Assembly: GCA_903892355.1 (NCBI GenBank)
Contig: CAITIE010000083.1
Coordinates: 1-33,610, forward strand
DNA from: an uncultured Pirellula sp.
GTDB lineage: Bacteria > Planctomycetota > Planctomycetia > Pirellulales > Pirellulaceae
Reading direction: 5' to 3'
DNA length: 33,610 nucleotides
Positions within the stretch are counted from its first letter, which is position 1, and every line of letters starts with the position of its first letter. The translations under genes were made by a program, and so were the position numbers. The notes beneath the pieces were generated by a model. It saw only the letters and a list, made by a program, of their open reading frames with translations. It ran no database searches and was not told the DNA's origin. Positions 24,301-33,500 of this stretch are shown here, piece after piece.

Positions 24301-26991
24301 ATGTCAAACGAACTTGGGGTGCAGATGAAAACAAAGCAAACCAGCTTAGCATTAGCCAAACAGCACTCGACCGAACCAAGTTCGGTCGAGTGTCTTGGTT
24401 TGACGTTTGCAGACGATGAAGCACGACGCGAATTCTTTACCCGTAAGCTTCGTGAAGAGCTTGAAGATGCAGCCGCACGCAACATCGAGGGCTTTCCAAT
24501 CGGCGACATCGACGAGATCGTGGCTCTGTCTGACCCGCCTTATTACACAGCGTCTCCGAATCCGTTTCTTGGAGATATGATCGCGCATTACGGTAATACG
24601 TATATGGCAGACGATGGCTATCGCTGCGAGCCATTTGCTTCTGACGTATCGGTCGGCAAGAACGACACGATCTACATGGCTCACAGCTACCATACAAAGG
24701 TGCCGCATCAAGCGATCTTGCGGTACATCCTGCACTACACCAAACCCGGAGACATCGTTCTAGATGGTTTCTGCGGTTCTGGAATGACCGGTGTCGGAGC
24801 TTCGCTCTGTGACGATTTGCCCGCTGACGAGAAAGCTGCTATCGAACGTGAAATGCCCGGCGTCCAGTGGGGACGCCGCATTGCGATTCTCAATGACCTA
24901 AGTCCAGCCGCCACGTTTATTGCTCACAACTACAACGTCGAAGTCAACCCGGACGACTTTCTCGATGAAGCCAATGCGTTATTGGAGCGAATCGAACGAG
25001 AGTGTGGCTGGCTCTATCGTACAGCTCATCAAGAGTCGAAGCAGTCTATCTTCACTGATGACGCCAATCAGAACGGAGTCATGAACTACTGCGTCTGGTC
25101 CGAGGTGATGAGTTGCCCGCAATGTGGCAAGGAGATCGTCTTCTTTGAGCACGCCGTGGACACTTCCGCTGAGCCGCTTTCGGTCCGTGATGAGTTTCCG
25201 TGTCCAGATTGCGGTATCCGGCTAACAAAACGTTCACTGGAAGCTTTTCATGAAACCGTTTTCGATCCGCTTTTGAATCGCAACGTTCAGCGTGTGAAAC
25301 GCGTGCCGGTGTCAATAAAGTACACGTTGGGTAAGAAGCATTGCACCAAGCTCTTGGACGATGCCGATCGAGTGCTGATCTCGTCAGTTCAACTAGAAAA
25401 GGACCCCACGGTTCTGAGTCCCTTCGAGATGCCGACTGGTGGCTTGTCGGCAGGCAACGAGACAGACGGCCTAACTCACCTTCACCACTACTACACGCCT
25501 CGCAACTTTGTCACGATTTCCAGAATGATCGCCGCCGCCGATGGCAAGTATCGACGGCAGTTGCTGAACCTAATTCAATCGATCTCGGTTCGACTCTGCT
25601 CTTTTCTAACGACCTATCAATTGGGCAAACGCGGCAACGTTCCGATGACAGGGACTTTGTATGTGGCTTCCTTGTTGGCCGAAGCGAATCCGATAAAGAG
25701 TCTTGAAGGCAAACTCCGCGATTTTGTGAAGGTCTACCAGTCGCTCCGACATTGGAATTTCGTAGGTTGCGGTTCCAGTGCTCGACTCGCGTCAATCCCC
25801 GACAACAGCGTCGACTACGTCTTCATCGATCCGCCTTTCGGTGACAACCTGAATTACAGCCAGTTGAATATGCTTTGGGAAGGCTGGTTGCGTCTCCGTA
25901 CCAACGTTGCGTCGGAAGCAATCGTCGATCGCTATACGAAGCGAGATTTGGCTTTTTACCAGGAAAGTCTTCGAAAGTGTCTGTGCGAGTTCCATCGCGT
26001 ATTGAAACCCGGCCGCTGGATGACGGTCGAGTTTCACAATTCGAAAAACGCCGTTTGGAATGCGATCCAGGCGTCGATCATTGAGGCTGGTTTCGTTATT
26101 GCCGATGTTCGTACCTTGGACAAAAAGCAAGGCACTCCCAAGCAAGTCAACAGCGTCAATGCTGTGAAGCAGGATTTGGTAATCTCGGCGTATAAGCCAA
26201 CGGAGGCGTTTGAGAAACAGTTTTCATTGCAGGCCGGTGATTTAGATGGGATCTGGTGCTTTGTTGAGCAGCATCTGCGTCAGCTGCCCGTCTTTGTTGC
26301 CAAAGTAGGTCGAGCCGAGACGATTGCAGAGAGACAAAAGCATTTGCTATTCGATCGCATGATCGCTTTTCACGTTCAACGCGGCATCACGATTCCGATT
26401 TCCGCGTCGGCTTTCTACACCGGTTTGATGCAGCGTTATCCCACACGAGATGGCATGTTCTTCTTGCCAGACCAGATCCCCGACTACGATCGCCAACGTC
26501 TGAGCGTCCAAGAGATTGAGCAGCTTGAACTGTTCGTCACCGATGAACGGTCTGCTATCCAGTGGATACGCCAACAGCTGGCCGCTAAGCCCATGACGTT
26601 CCAAGGCATTCAACCGCTCTTCATGAAGGAAACAATGCTTGCCTGGGACAAGCACGAAGCGCCGCTCGAGTTGAAAACTTTACTCGAAGAGAACTTCATC
26701 CAGGACGATCAAGGCAACTGGCTTGTCCCGGACCCGAACAAGGAAGCTGACCTAGAGCAATTGCGTCATCGCAGCCTGTTGAAGGAGTTTCAACGATACC
26801 TGGAAGTCAAAGGCAAGCTGAAAGTCTTTCGCACGGAAGCGTTACGCGCCGGATTTAAGGATGCGTGGCAAAAGCAGGATTACGCAACCATCGTTCAAAT
26901 GGCGAAACGCGTCCCCGAATCGATCGTTCAAGAAGATCCCGCATTGCTGATGTATTTTGACGCTGCATTGATGCGGTCGGGGGAAGCGTAA
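24301..26991 (+). CDS. pglX: PglX-type DNA adenine methyltransferase, second paralogue
   Basis: An 896-residue protein; ATG 24301, with ATG 24325 possible. Same layout as the upstream gene: SDPPYYTASPNPF with DPPY at 78-81, motif I LDGFCGSGMTG (D155), a CPQC...CPDC cysteine pair set, and catalytic DPPF at 510-513 (IDPPFGDNLNYSQLN). The two proteins share long matches such as RYILHYTKPGD, TKVPH, GRWMTVEFHNSKN and ADVRTLDKKQG, but differ through the central region. The corresponding 60-bp stretch (25801-25860) has 31 G/C. Its stop overlaps the helicase start by one base (TAATG). This is the more ordinary of the pair by composition. Confidence 0.85.
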   Translation: MSNELGVQMKTKQTSLALAKQHSTEPSSVECLGLTFADDEARREFFTRKLREELEDAAARNIEGFPIGDIDEIVALSDPPYYTASPNPFLGDMIAHYGNTYMADDGYRCEPFASDVSVGKNDTIYMAHSYHTKVPHQAILRYILHYTKPGDIVLDGFCGSGMTGVGASLCDDLPADEKAAIEREMPGVQWGRRIAILNDLSPAATFIAHNYNVEVNPDDFLDEANALLERIERECGWLYRTAHQESKQSIFTDDANQNGVMNYCVWSEVMSCPQCGKEIVFFEHAVDTSAEPLSVRDEFPCPDCGIRLTKRSLEAFHETVFDPLLNRNVQRVKRVPVSIKYTLGKKHCTKLLDDADRVLISSVQLEKDPTVLSPFEMPTGGLSAGNETDGLTHLHHYYTPRNFVTISRMIAAADGKYRRQLLNLIQSISVRLCSFLTTYQLGKRGNVPMTGTLYVASLLAEANPIKSLEGKLRDFVKVYQSLRHWNFVGCGSSARLASIPDNSVDYVFIDPPFGDNLNYSQLNMLWEGWLRLRTNVASEAIVDRYTKRDLAFYQESLRKCLCEFHRVLKPGRWMTVEFHNSKNAVWNAIQASIIEAGFVIADVRTLDKKQGTPKQVNSVNAVKQDLVISAYKPTEAFEKQFSLQAGDLDGIWCFVEQHLRQLPVFVAKVGRAETIAERQKHLLFDRMIAFHVQRGITIPISASAFYTGLMQRYPTRDGMFFLPDQIPDYDRQRLSVQEIEQLELFVTDERSAIQWIRQQLAAKPMTFQGIQPLFMKETMLAWDKHEAPLELKTLLEENFIQDDQGNWLVPDPNKEADLEQLRHRSLLKEFQRYLEVKGKLKVFRTEALRAGFKDAWQKQDYATIVQMAKRVPESIVQEDPALLMYFDAALMRSGEA

Positions 26992-29852
26992 TGAATGATG
27001 TCCCCCCTTCGCAGTTCGCTGTAGGCGACTGGGCTTTCAGTGCTGTCCACGGTGAATCGGTTCGTATCCTGGATGTGGAAACCGTCTGGGGTCGCTCTGT
27101 GTACCAGGTGTGGGTGCCTCGACTGGGCTCGATGGAACGTGTACCTGCGGAATCGCTGTCGGCTGCTCAAGCAGACGAACAGATCAGCTTGGACAAGATC
27201 CTTTACACGATTTCCGCCGCGAAGGTTGCGGATGCATTAACGCAAGACGTCCTTCTCGCACCGCTCGAAGCCGGCGTCATTCCTCTGCCTCACCAGCTTC
27301 ATGCTCTTTCCCGGGCAGTCACTGGCGACCGCGTTCGCTTCTTGCTGGCGGACGAAGTCGGTTTGGGCAAAACGATCGAAGCGGGGTTGATCTTCCGCGA
27401 GCTGAAATTGAGAGGCTTGGTCAAACGCGTTCTTGTGGTGGCGCCCAAGGGATTGGTGACTCAGTGGGTTCAAGAAATGCAGACTCACTTCGGCGAGTCA
27501 TTCCGACTGCTGACGCCTAGCGAGTTTTCCAGCTATCGCAGTCTGACGGGTGCGGAGAATGTCTGGCGACAGTTCGATCAAGTCGTTTGTCCGGTCGATT
27601 CAATCAAACCGATCGAGCGGCGTCGCGGTTGGTCCAATGAAAAGCTCGAAACCTACAACCAGGAACGAATTGGAGATTTGATCGACGCCGGTTGGGATCT
27701 AATTATCTGTGACGAGGCTCATCGACTGGGTGGCAGTACCGAGCAAGTGGCTCGATACCGCTTGGGTAAAGCATTGTCTGAAGCCGCTCCCTATTTGTTA
27801 CTTCTATCTGCTACGCCTCACCAAGGCAAAACGGATGGGTTTCAACGGATCATGGCATTGCTGGACAAGGAAGAGTTCATTCCGTCCGCTCCCATTCGTA
27901 AAGAAAAGGTGGCCCCCTTTGTCATTCGCACCGAGAAGCGACGGACCATCAACGAAAAAGGTGAGCCGTTGTTCCTGCCCAGGTCGACCAAGCTTGTGCC
28001 TGTGCGATGGGTTGAAAAACATGCGCTGCAACGACAACTGTATGAATCGGTGACCGAGTATGTTCGCATTGGCTACAACCAAGCGATCAAGCAAAACCGC
28101 CAATATCTTGGCTTCTTGATGATCCTTATGCAGCGTCTGGTGACTAGCAGCACTTATGCGGTCGCATCGGCACTTGAAAAAAGGCTTGATGCACTGCAAT
28201 CAGCCAATATGGCCTACGCGACTCAGCCTATGGATGGTGAGAATTCGGACGATGATGATAGGCTCGGAATTCCATCCCAGGAAGATAGCCAAGAGCAGCT
28301 TGATGAGTTACTCGCCAGGCGAATGACTGGTTTGCAAAATGAGCGAGAAGAGGTCACTTTGCTCCTCGAGCTCGCTCGCCGTTGCCAAGCCCAGGGGCCA
28401 GACGCGCGAGCCGAAACGCTGTTGGAGATTCTCTATGAGAATCAGCGTGCTGAGAACAATCCTGAACTCAAGTACCTGATCTTCACCGAGTTTGTGCCGA
28501 CCCAAAATATGCTCAAGAAGTTTCTCGAACATCATGGGTTCTCGGTCGTCTGTTTGAATGGCTCGATGGATTTGGACGCGCGGCGAGACGTCCAGACGCA
28601 GTTTGCGCAGAAAGCTCGTATTCTTGTTTCGACTGATGCCGGTGGCGAAGGTTTGAATCTGCAATTCGCACACATCGTGATCAATTACGATTTGCCCTGG
28701 AATCCGATGCGGATCGAGCAGCGGATTGGACGCGTCGATCGTATCGGCCAAAAACACCCCGTGAAGGCGTTCAATCTGATTTTCGAGGAGAGCGTGGAGC
28801 TGCGAGTACGCGAAGTACTTGAGGAAAAGCTCTCGAAGATCCTTGAAGAATTCGGAGTCAGCAAAACCCAAGATGTGCTCGATTCCACAGAGAATGGAGC
28901 GATGTTCGAAAAGTTCTATGCGCAAGCGATCATCGATCCCAACAACATTGATTCGAATTTGAATGCACTGGCGATGCAAGTTCGTGAACAGGCGGAGTAT
29001 GAGAGGAGCGGTCGATCCTTTTACGGCGATACGGTTCTTGATCCTCAGTTAGCCCAGCAACTGAGTCAGCATCCATTGCCATTTTGGGTCGAACGAATGA
29101 CAACGGCTTTTCTTCGGGGCAAAGGCGGAAAGGTTACCAAGGACCTATTCTCCTATTCGCTGCGCTGGCCGGATGGCCACCAGATGGATCGCGTTTCATT
29201 TCGCAGTCGCGATGCACAAGACAATGGCCTGCGTCACATCAGCCTGGAAGAGCCACGCGTCCGCCGTTTGGTAACGCAATTACCTCGCGTATCGGCGACT
29301 GATCCGATTCCACGAGTCCGTTTCGCCGACTTAGCGGAAGGTGTTGTCGGTTACTGGTCCTTGTGGCGGATTGGTATTGTCGATCAGGCCACGGATGCGA
29401 CCGCCGGTCAATCGTTTCGCCACGTGAAGATTATTCCCATCTTTCACCACGACGATGGACGCAATCTGTCTACCACGGCGCGGCATATCTGGGATTTGCT
29501 GATGGAAGAGGGGCCCGCGGTAGAGCTCGTCGGCAATGTCGAAGCGGATCAATCTCGAGCCATCTACGATCGTTTAAGAACTGATGCCGAACGATTGGGC
29601 GAGAATGCTTATCGCGAACTTTATGACCGCCACCAGGAACAACTAAAGCGTGAAAGAGAAAAAGGGGAATACGCATTCCAAATGCGCCGCGATGCCCTCA
29701 GCAAGATCGGCTTGTCCCAAGTTCGTCAACATCGCACGAAACTGCTCGAAGAAGACGTACGCGTCTGGACTGAGGCTTTGCGCAAGCGTGAGCAGATCAT
29801 GCCCGAGCTACTTCCCGTCCTGATTTTGCGGGTGGAGGCAGTCCATGGCTAA
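26991..29852 (+). CDS. brxHII: SNF2/HepA-like helicase BrxHII
   Basis: A 953-residue protein; ATG 26991 overlaps the methyltransferase stop by one base. Residues 1-60 look like an SH3-like or KOW-like RapA-type start (VGDWAFSAVHGESVRILDV). Motif I DEVGLGKT (121-128), motif II DEAH (241-244), LLLLSATPHQGK, and the motif V/VI region STDAGGEGLN and QRIGRVDRIGQ (577-587) are complete, so ATPase activity is expected. In BREX type 3 this helicase (BrxHII) is a core component. It also resembles the SNF2 subunit of DISARM, but PglZ directly downstream favours BREX. The C-terminal ~270 residues are unassigned. Confidence 0.85.
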   Translation: MNDVPPSQFAVGDWAFSAVHGESVRILDVETVWGRSVYQVWVPRLGSMERVPAESLSAAQADEQISLDKILYTISAAKVADALTQDVLLAPLEAGVIPLPHQLHALSRAVTGDRVRFLLADEVGLGKTIEAGLIFRELKLRGLVKRVLVVAPKGLVTQWVQEMQTHFGESFRLLTPSEFSSYRSLTGAENVWRQFDQVVCPVDSIKPIERRRGWSNEKLETYNQERIGDLIDAGWDLIICDEAHRLGGSTEQVARYRLGKALSEAAPYLLLLSATPHQGKTDGFQRIMALLDKEEFIPSAPIRKEKVAPFVIRTEKRRTINEKGEPLFLPRSTKLVPVRWVEKHALQRQLYESVTEYVRIGYNQAIKQNRQYLGFLMILMQRLVTSSTYAVASALEKRLDALQSANMAYATQPMDGENSDDDDRLGIPSQEDSQEQLDELLARRMTGLQNEREEVTLLLELARRCQAQGPDARAETLLEILYENQRAENNPELKYLIFTEFVPTQNMLKKFLEHHGFSVVCLNGSMDLDARRDVQTQFAQKARILVSTDAGGEGLNLQFAHIVINYDLPWNPMRIEQRIGRVDRIGQKHPVKAFNLIFEESVELRVREVLEEKLSKILEEFGVSKTQDVLDSTENGAMFEKFYAQAIIDPNNIDSNLNALAMQVREQAEYERSGRSFYGDTVLDPQLAQQLSQHPLPFWVERMTTAFLRGKGGKVTKDLFSYSLRWPDGHQMDRVSFRSRDAQDNGLRHISLEEPRVRRLVTQLPRVSATDPIPRVRFADLAEGVVGYWSLWRIGIVDQATDATAGQSFRHVKIIPIFHHDDGRNLSTTARHIWDLLMEEGPAVELVGNVEADQSRAIYDRLRTDAERLGENAYRELYDRHQEQLKREREKGEYAFQMRRDALSKIGLSQVRQHRTKLLEEDVRVWTEALRKREQIMPELLPVLILRVEAVHG

Positions 29853-31857
29853 TTGGCGTGACTCCATTCTGAAGCATTTCAAACCCAAGGTATCGAGGTT
29901 GACGCTGGTGGCCGACCCTGATGGCTTGCTCACCGAAGAAGGCATGCTCTCAGCGATTCGTGAACGTGGTTTTGATCTGATCCCGTTTGATGATTCGATC
30001 AGCTTTCGTTACGCCTACGAGTCGCAGTATCGCAGCCAGTGGGACAAGCGAAAGAAGACGGACTTGGTGGTTGTCTTGCGCTCGAGCGAACAGCAATTGG
30101 ACTATTTGCCGTTCGACCTGCTCAGGGCCGGCGTGCATCTGAGTTTTGCTCTGCATCAGCTCTTTCCCAAGCTGAATTATTCGGTGATCGAGAAGGTCGA
30201 TCGTTCACTCTTAGATGCCATTGCCCTGGCATACCCTACGATCGATGGTAATTCGTTGTCGGAACGAGAGACCAAAGACTTTGTGTTGATGCACTGCTTC
30301 CGAATCGTGGCAGCGCTCATCAGCACTCCTGTGGATCTGATGAAGATTCTACTCTCGGTTCACTCTCGAAATGTGCAACTGCCGGACCTGCTGGTCGATC
30401 ACTTGCAACTAAGCCTGAAAAACAATTCAAAGTTCGCAGATTGGCCTATGCCGGCTATCCTGAAGAGCCGAGACCACTTCCTGCATTTTGTCCAAGATGA
30501 GTGGAGAGGATTCCTCGCGGGCTTTGCGCCGCGCGATGTTGGAGGTGAAGGAATGCAGGGAGGGACGCATTCAATGGTATCTGAATCGCGATCGAATTCT
30601 CGTATACCATTCGAGCATGAGGACATTAGAGCTTACGTCGACACGCTGTTTCTTGAGGGTTCGCTGTCGCCGATTGTAGCCCCAGGTCTGAATGCGGTGC
30701 CAGATTGGGCGCACGTTGGAATACAACAAGATCCACTCGGTGACGCGGTTCGCCGCTACCACGGTTTGAAGAAAGCGTTCGAGGCTAGCATACCCGCCGC
30801 CGACGCATCTCACAAGGAATGGCAACAAGCCGGGCACCGTTGGGCCGAATTGATCGTTCTGCGCTGGGAGTGGGATCAGACGCTCAGTGATGAGGATCGA
30901 TCGTCGTGGGCAGCGTTACACGCAACGGTAGAGAATCAATTTGGTAATTGGATGATGCATCGGTACGGGGCGTTACATAATCTGCCGTACCAGCAGTCAC
31001 CCGTCATGGTGCATCAAATATCGAGGTACATGGCATTTGAGCGTAGTCGAAAGAAGCAACAGAAAGTCGCGTTGGTTGTTCTCGATGGGTTGGCGCTTGA
31101 CCAATGGCTACTGCTGAAGAAGCACCTGGAAATAAACGACAGCACTTGGCGTTTCCATGAGTCATCCGCTTTCGCCTGGGTGCCGACTTTAACTACGGTT
31201 ACACGTCAGACTATTTTCGCTGGCGAGCCTCCGCTGTATTTCCCTGATTCTTTGGGGACCACGTCGAAGGAAAAGTCCCATTGGCTTCGATTCTGGGAAG
31301 ACCAAGGAGTCAAGCGAGCCAGTGTCGATTTGGTGACGAACTTAGATAGCCCCACCGATCCGGCGTTAGAGACTGCACTTGAGAATCATCAGCTTGCAGT
31401 CCTAGGGGTTATTTGGAACAAGGTTGACAACATCATGCACGGTATGCAACTGCAGACTGCTGGCATGCACAACCAGGTTCGTTTGTGGGCGGAACAGGGG
31501 CACCTACAACAGTTGCTCATACGATTGTCACACGAAGGTTTTGTGATCTATTTAACGGCCGACCACGGCAATGTGACCGCGGCAGGCATCGGAAATCCCA
31601 AGGAGGGAGTTCTTGTCGAGACCAAGGGCAAGCGAGTTCGTGTTTACGACAACATCGAGTTTTTAGATGAGGTTGCCGCCAAGTTTCCTGAATCGCAACG
31701 TTGGACTAATCAAGGCTTGCCGCCATCTCGCTTTGTCTTGTTTCCAGGCAGCCTGAAGGCATTCACGAATGAAGGCGATCAAGTGGTATCGCACGGCGGG
31801 ATTTCCATAGAAGAAGTCTTAGTGCCGTTCGTGACCATCACCAAGGAGGGGACATGA
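29845..31857 (+). CDS. pglZ: PglZ, alkaline-phosphatase-fold protein of BREX
   Basis: A 670-residue protein; ATG 29845 overlaps the helicase stop by 8 bp. The N-terminal ~400 residues are typical BREX PglZ lead-in. The phosphatase domain starts at KVALVVLDGLALDQW (metal Asp D414), followed by the Thr-rich candidate nucleophile segment TLTTVT (448-453), the DHG metal site D573-H574-G575, and SHGG (H650) near the end. These are the usual metal-binding elements of the alkaline phosphatase superfamily as used in PglZ. PglZ is present in all BREX types. The stop overlaps the next gene (ATGA). Confidence 0.9.
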   Translation: MANWRDSILKHFKPKVSRLTLVADPDGLLTEEGMLSAIRERGFDLIPFDDSISFRYAYESQYRSQWDKRKKTDLVVVLRSSEQQLDYLPFDLLRAGVHLSFALHQLFPKLNYSVIEKVDRSLLDAIALAYPTIDGNSLSERETKDFVLMHCFRIVAALISTPVDLMKILLSVHSRNVQLPDLLVDHLQLSLKNNSKFADWPMPAILKSRDHFLHFVQDEWRGFLAGFAPRDVGGEGMQGGTHSMVSESRSNSRIPFEHEDIRAYVDTLFLEGSLSPIVAPGLNAVPDWAHVGIQQDPLGDAVRRYHGLKKAFEASIPAADASHKEWQQAGHRWAELIVLRWEWDQTLSDEDRSSWAALHATVENQFGNWMMHRYGALHNLPYQQSPVMVHQISRYMAFERSRKKQQKVALVVLDGLALDQWLLLKKHLEINDSTWRFHESSAFAWVPTLTTVTRQTIFAGEPPLYFPDSLGTTSKEKSHWLRFWEDQGVKRASVDLVTNLDSPTDPALETALENHQLAVLGVIWNKVDNIMHGMQLQTAGMHNQVRLWAEQGHLQQLLIRLSHEGFVIYLTADHGNVTAAGIGNPKEGVLVETKGKRVRVYDNIEFLDEVAAKFPESQRWTNQGLPPSRFVLFPGSLKAFTNEGDQVVSHGGISIEEVLVPFVTITKEGT

Positions 31858-33170
31858 AGAAAGTTGTTGGTCTCGACAGGAAACTGAAGCGAGTTTGGTT
31901 GGACGCTGCATTGGATCATCTCGGGCTTGGGCACGATGACGATTCATTGCGTGCGTTCATGAACGAGCAGTTGATCGATTCTCTCCCGAGCAAAGAGTCT
32001 CGAGCCAAGGCACTTGCGATCATCTTGCGGGTATGGAGTACGATCCCACGCGAGCGAATGCACTTGCGAGATCGAGCTATTAAGCTGCTACCAACGATTT
32101 CGGGGCATGAACGAATTTGGTTGCACTGGGGCATGACGGCTCTTGCGTATCCATTCTTCCGAGACGGAGTGGAAGTCATTGGAAGGTTGTTAGCTCTTCA
32201 AGACGATTTCACGACGGGACATGTCCAAGATCGAATCGTGGCGGGCTGGGGAGATCGTACAACGTGCAAGTTGGCAGCGCGATACTTACTGAACACATTG
32301 GTGGATTGGGAGCTACTGCGGTCTACAGATTCTCAGGGGCACTTCCTGCCAGCGAACAAGATGAAAAGCGATTCGCCAGGGCTTCAGCTGTGGCTGCTCG
32401 AAGCATTGCTGAACGCAAGTGAGTCGAACGAAATCGAGGCGCAACAACTCCTTCGACTACCTGAGGCATTTCCATTTGCGATCACCATCGGCTTATCTGA
32501 CCTCCGAAAAAGCGATTACCTAGCGATTCATCGCCAGGGACTCGATATGGATATGGTTGGTCTGAATCGCAAGCCTGGGCTGTCACCGATGGTTGGCGAG
32601 AAGAAAAAGGAAAGGCCACCGAAAGAAGGGAATCGCAAAGCTAGAGCTGAGAAAGCGCACAAAGAGCAAGAGCAGGCGGAAACGAAACCTCGTTGCAATA
32701 ACGAAAAGGCTCGGCGTCAAGCGATTACGACAGCTCTCAAGAATACCGACAAAAAGACACTTGTTTCCCGTGGCGATCGGCTCTTCACATTTTATGAAGC
32801 TTACAACAGGGTTGGCGGTCCGTTTGACCATCAGATCCGCCAGTGCATCGATCTGTACCGAGATGGGCATTTTGGCCCTTGCCGGACTTTTGCTTCAAAC
32901 GTGATCGAGCAAATGTTGCAACCTCGAAGAAAGCTGAAATCAAACAAGTTGACAATTGGTTCCTTTGAGAAGTTTGCTTCAGATTTGGTCAAAAAGAGGT
33001 TAATCGACGAATTGCTAAAACAGAAGCTTGTCACTGCGAGAAAAGAACTAAATGAATCAGCGCATCAAGCCATGCAAACTGGTGATTCCAGCGAAACAGC
33101 GGCAAGAGCCATGCTGGAGTTGCTAGTTGAGCTCGATAGCTCACTCCGAATGGACACGTTGTTCGAATAA
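31854..33170 (+). CDS. brxA: BrxA-like protein with extra C-terminal HEPN/DUF4145-like domain
   Basis: A 438-residue protein; ATG 31854 overlaps the PglZ stop. Residues 1-235 resemble the helical, winged-helix BrxA (DUF1819) proteins: an N-terminal helical domain, GHERIWLHWGMTALAYPFFRD, then a winged-helix stretch AARYLLNTLVDWELL...GHFLPANK. Position after pglZ matches the canonical brxA. Residues 243-285 form a Lys/Arg/Glu-rich linker. Residues 290-438 form a second helical domain ending FEKFASDLVKKRLIDELL...ARKELNESAHQAM, like HEPN/DUF4145 domains. The usual BrxA is about 200-250 residues, so this is a fusion or extension. The HEPN arginine (R before N in RNxxxH) appears replaced by Leu (LNESAH, H404), so catalysis is doubtful. 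Confidence 0.7.
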   Translation: MKKVVGLDRKLKRVWLDAALDHLGLGHDDDSLRAFMNEQLIDSLPSKESRAKALAIILRVWSTIPRERMHLRDRAIKLLPTISGHERIWLHWGMTALAYPFFRDGVEVIGRLLALQDDFTTGHVQDRIVAGWGDRTTCKLAARYLLNTLVDWELLRSTDSQGHFLPANKMKSDSPGLQLWLLEALLNASESNEIEAQQLLRLPEAFPFAITIGLSDLRKSDYLAIHRQGLDMDMVGLNRKPGLSPMVGEKKKERPPKEGNRKARAEKAHKEQEQAETKPRCNNEKARRQAITTALKNTDKKTLVSRGDRLFTFYEAYNRVGGPFDHQIRQCIDLYRDGHFGPCRTFASNVIEQMLQPRRKLKSNKLTIGSFEKFASDLVKKRLIDELLKQKLVTARKELNESAHQAMQTGDSSETAARAMLELLVELDSSLRMDTLFE

Positions 33171-33193
33171 GTGCCAGACGTACAGTTAACAAT

Positions 33194-33224
33194 TCTCCGG
33201 TTCTGCTAGAAAGCATCTCGGAGA
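33194..33224 (+). terminator. Hairpin downstream of the BREX operon
   Basis: TCTCCG (33194-33199) pairs with CGGAGA (33219-33224), and an inner TGCT/AGCA pair closes an AGAA loop. It begins 24 bp after the brxA-like stop. There is no T-tract right after it, so it is a candidate terminator or mRNA-end hairpin only. Confidence 0.4.
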
Positions 33225-33282
33225 TCGAATTCGGTGGTTGATTCCCGTCTCTCGGCACCAACGTCTTGCTTCGATGAGGGGT

Positions 33283-33305
33283 CCGGAGAGAGGTCTCTTC
33301 TCCGG
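33283..33305 (+). terminator. Second hairpin in the downstream intergenic region
   Basis: CCGGAGA (33283-33289) and TCTCCGG (33299-33305) form a 7-bp stem that can be extended by GAG/CTC with one bulge. A T-tract is absent, so it is only a weak terminator candidate. Confidence 0.3.
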
Positions 33306-33420
33306 TTCGAGAGGAGTGTGATTCCCGCAAGGCACTTCAACCCGTCGCACACAGCTAGTCCTGGCACAGAGTTCTGTCGCCCGAAAATAGCCGCACAAAT
33401 TTTCTATTTTCCATCTTGGT

Positions 33421-33437
33421 GTGACCAGAGGTGTCAC
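33421..33437. promoter_or_regulatory. Interrupted palindrome, right copy
   Basis: GTGACCAGAGGTGTCAC, one base different from the copy at 13170-13186, followed 13 bp later by AATGCTAGCAATC. It lies 63 bp before the next start codon, a reasonable operator position. Confidence 0.45.
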
Positions 33438-33500
33438 TGCCCCTCTTGAGAATGCTAGCAATCTACGACTTTTCTGTTTGTATCGATTGCAGGGGTAACC

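Larger units (their letters stand above)
33171..33500. other. Intergenic region between BREX and the next gene
   Basis: 330 bp with no supported gene. It contains the hairpins at 33194-33224 and 33283-33305, a tRNA-3'-end-like string (CTCTCGGCACCA, about 33250-33261) that cannot be folded into a full tRNA, the right palindrome copy at 33421-33437, and an ATGCTAGC at about 33452. The last ~160 bp likely serve as the leader and promoter of the downstream ATPase gene. Confidence 0.5.

Noticed and set aside
26991-29852. DISARM (DrmD) identity for the SNF2 helicase
   Set aside because: DrmD is similar, but the neighbours brxF, brxC and pglZ define BREX, and no DrmA/B/C-like gene is present.
33230-33262. 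tRNA-like 3' end (T-arm-like GGTGG-loop-CCGTC followed by an acceptor-like TCTCGGCACCA)
   Set aside because: No matching 5' acceptor, D-arm or anticodon arm can be built upstream, and the T-loop lacks the conserved C56 and A58. A chance resemblance or a very decayed fragment.
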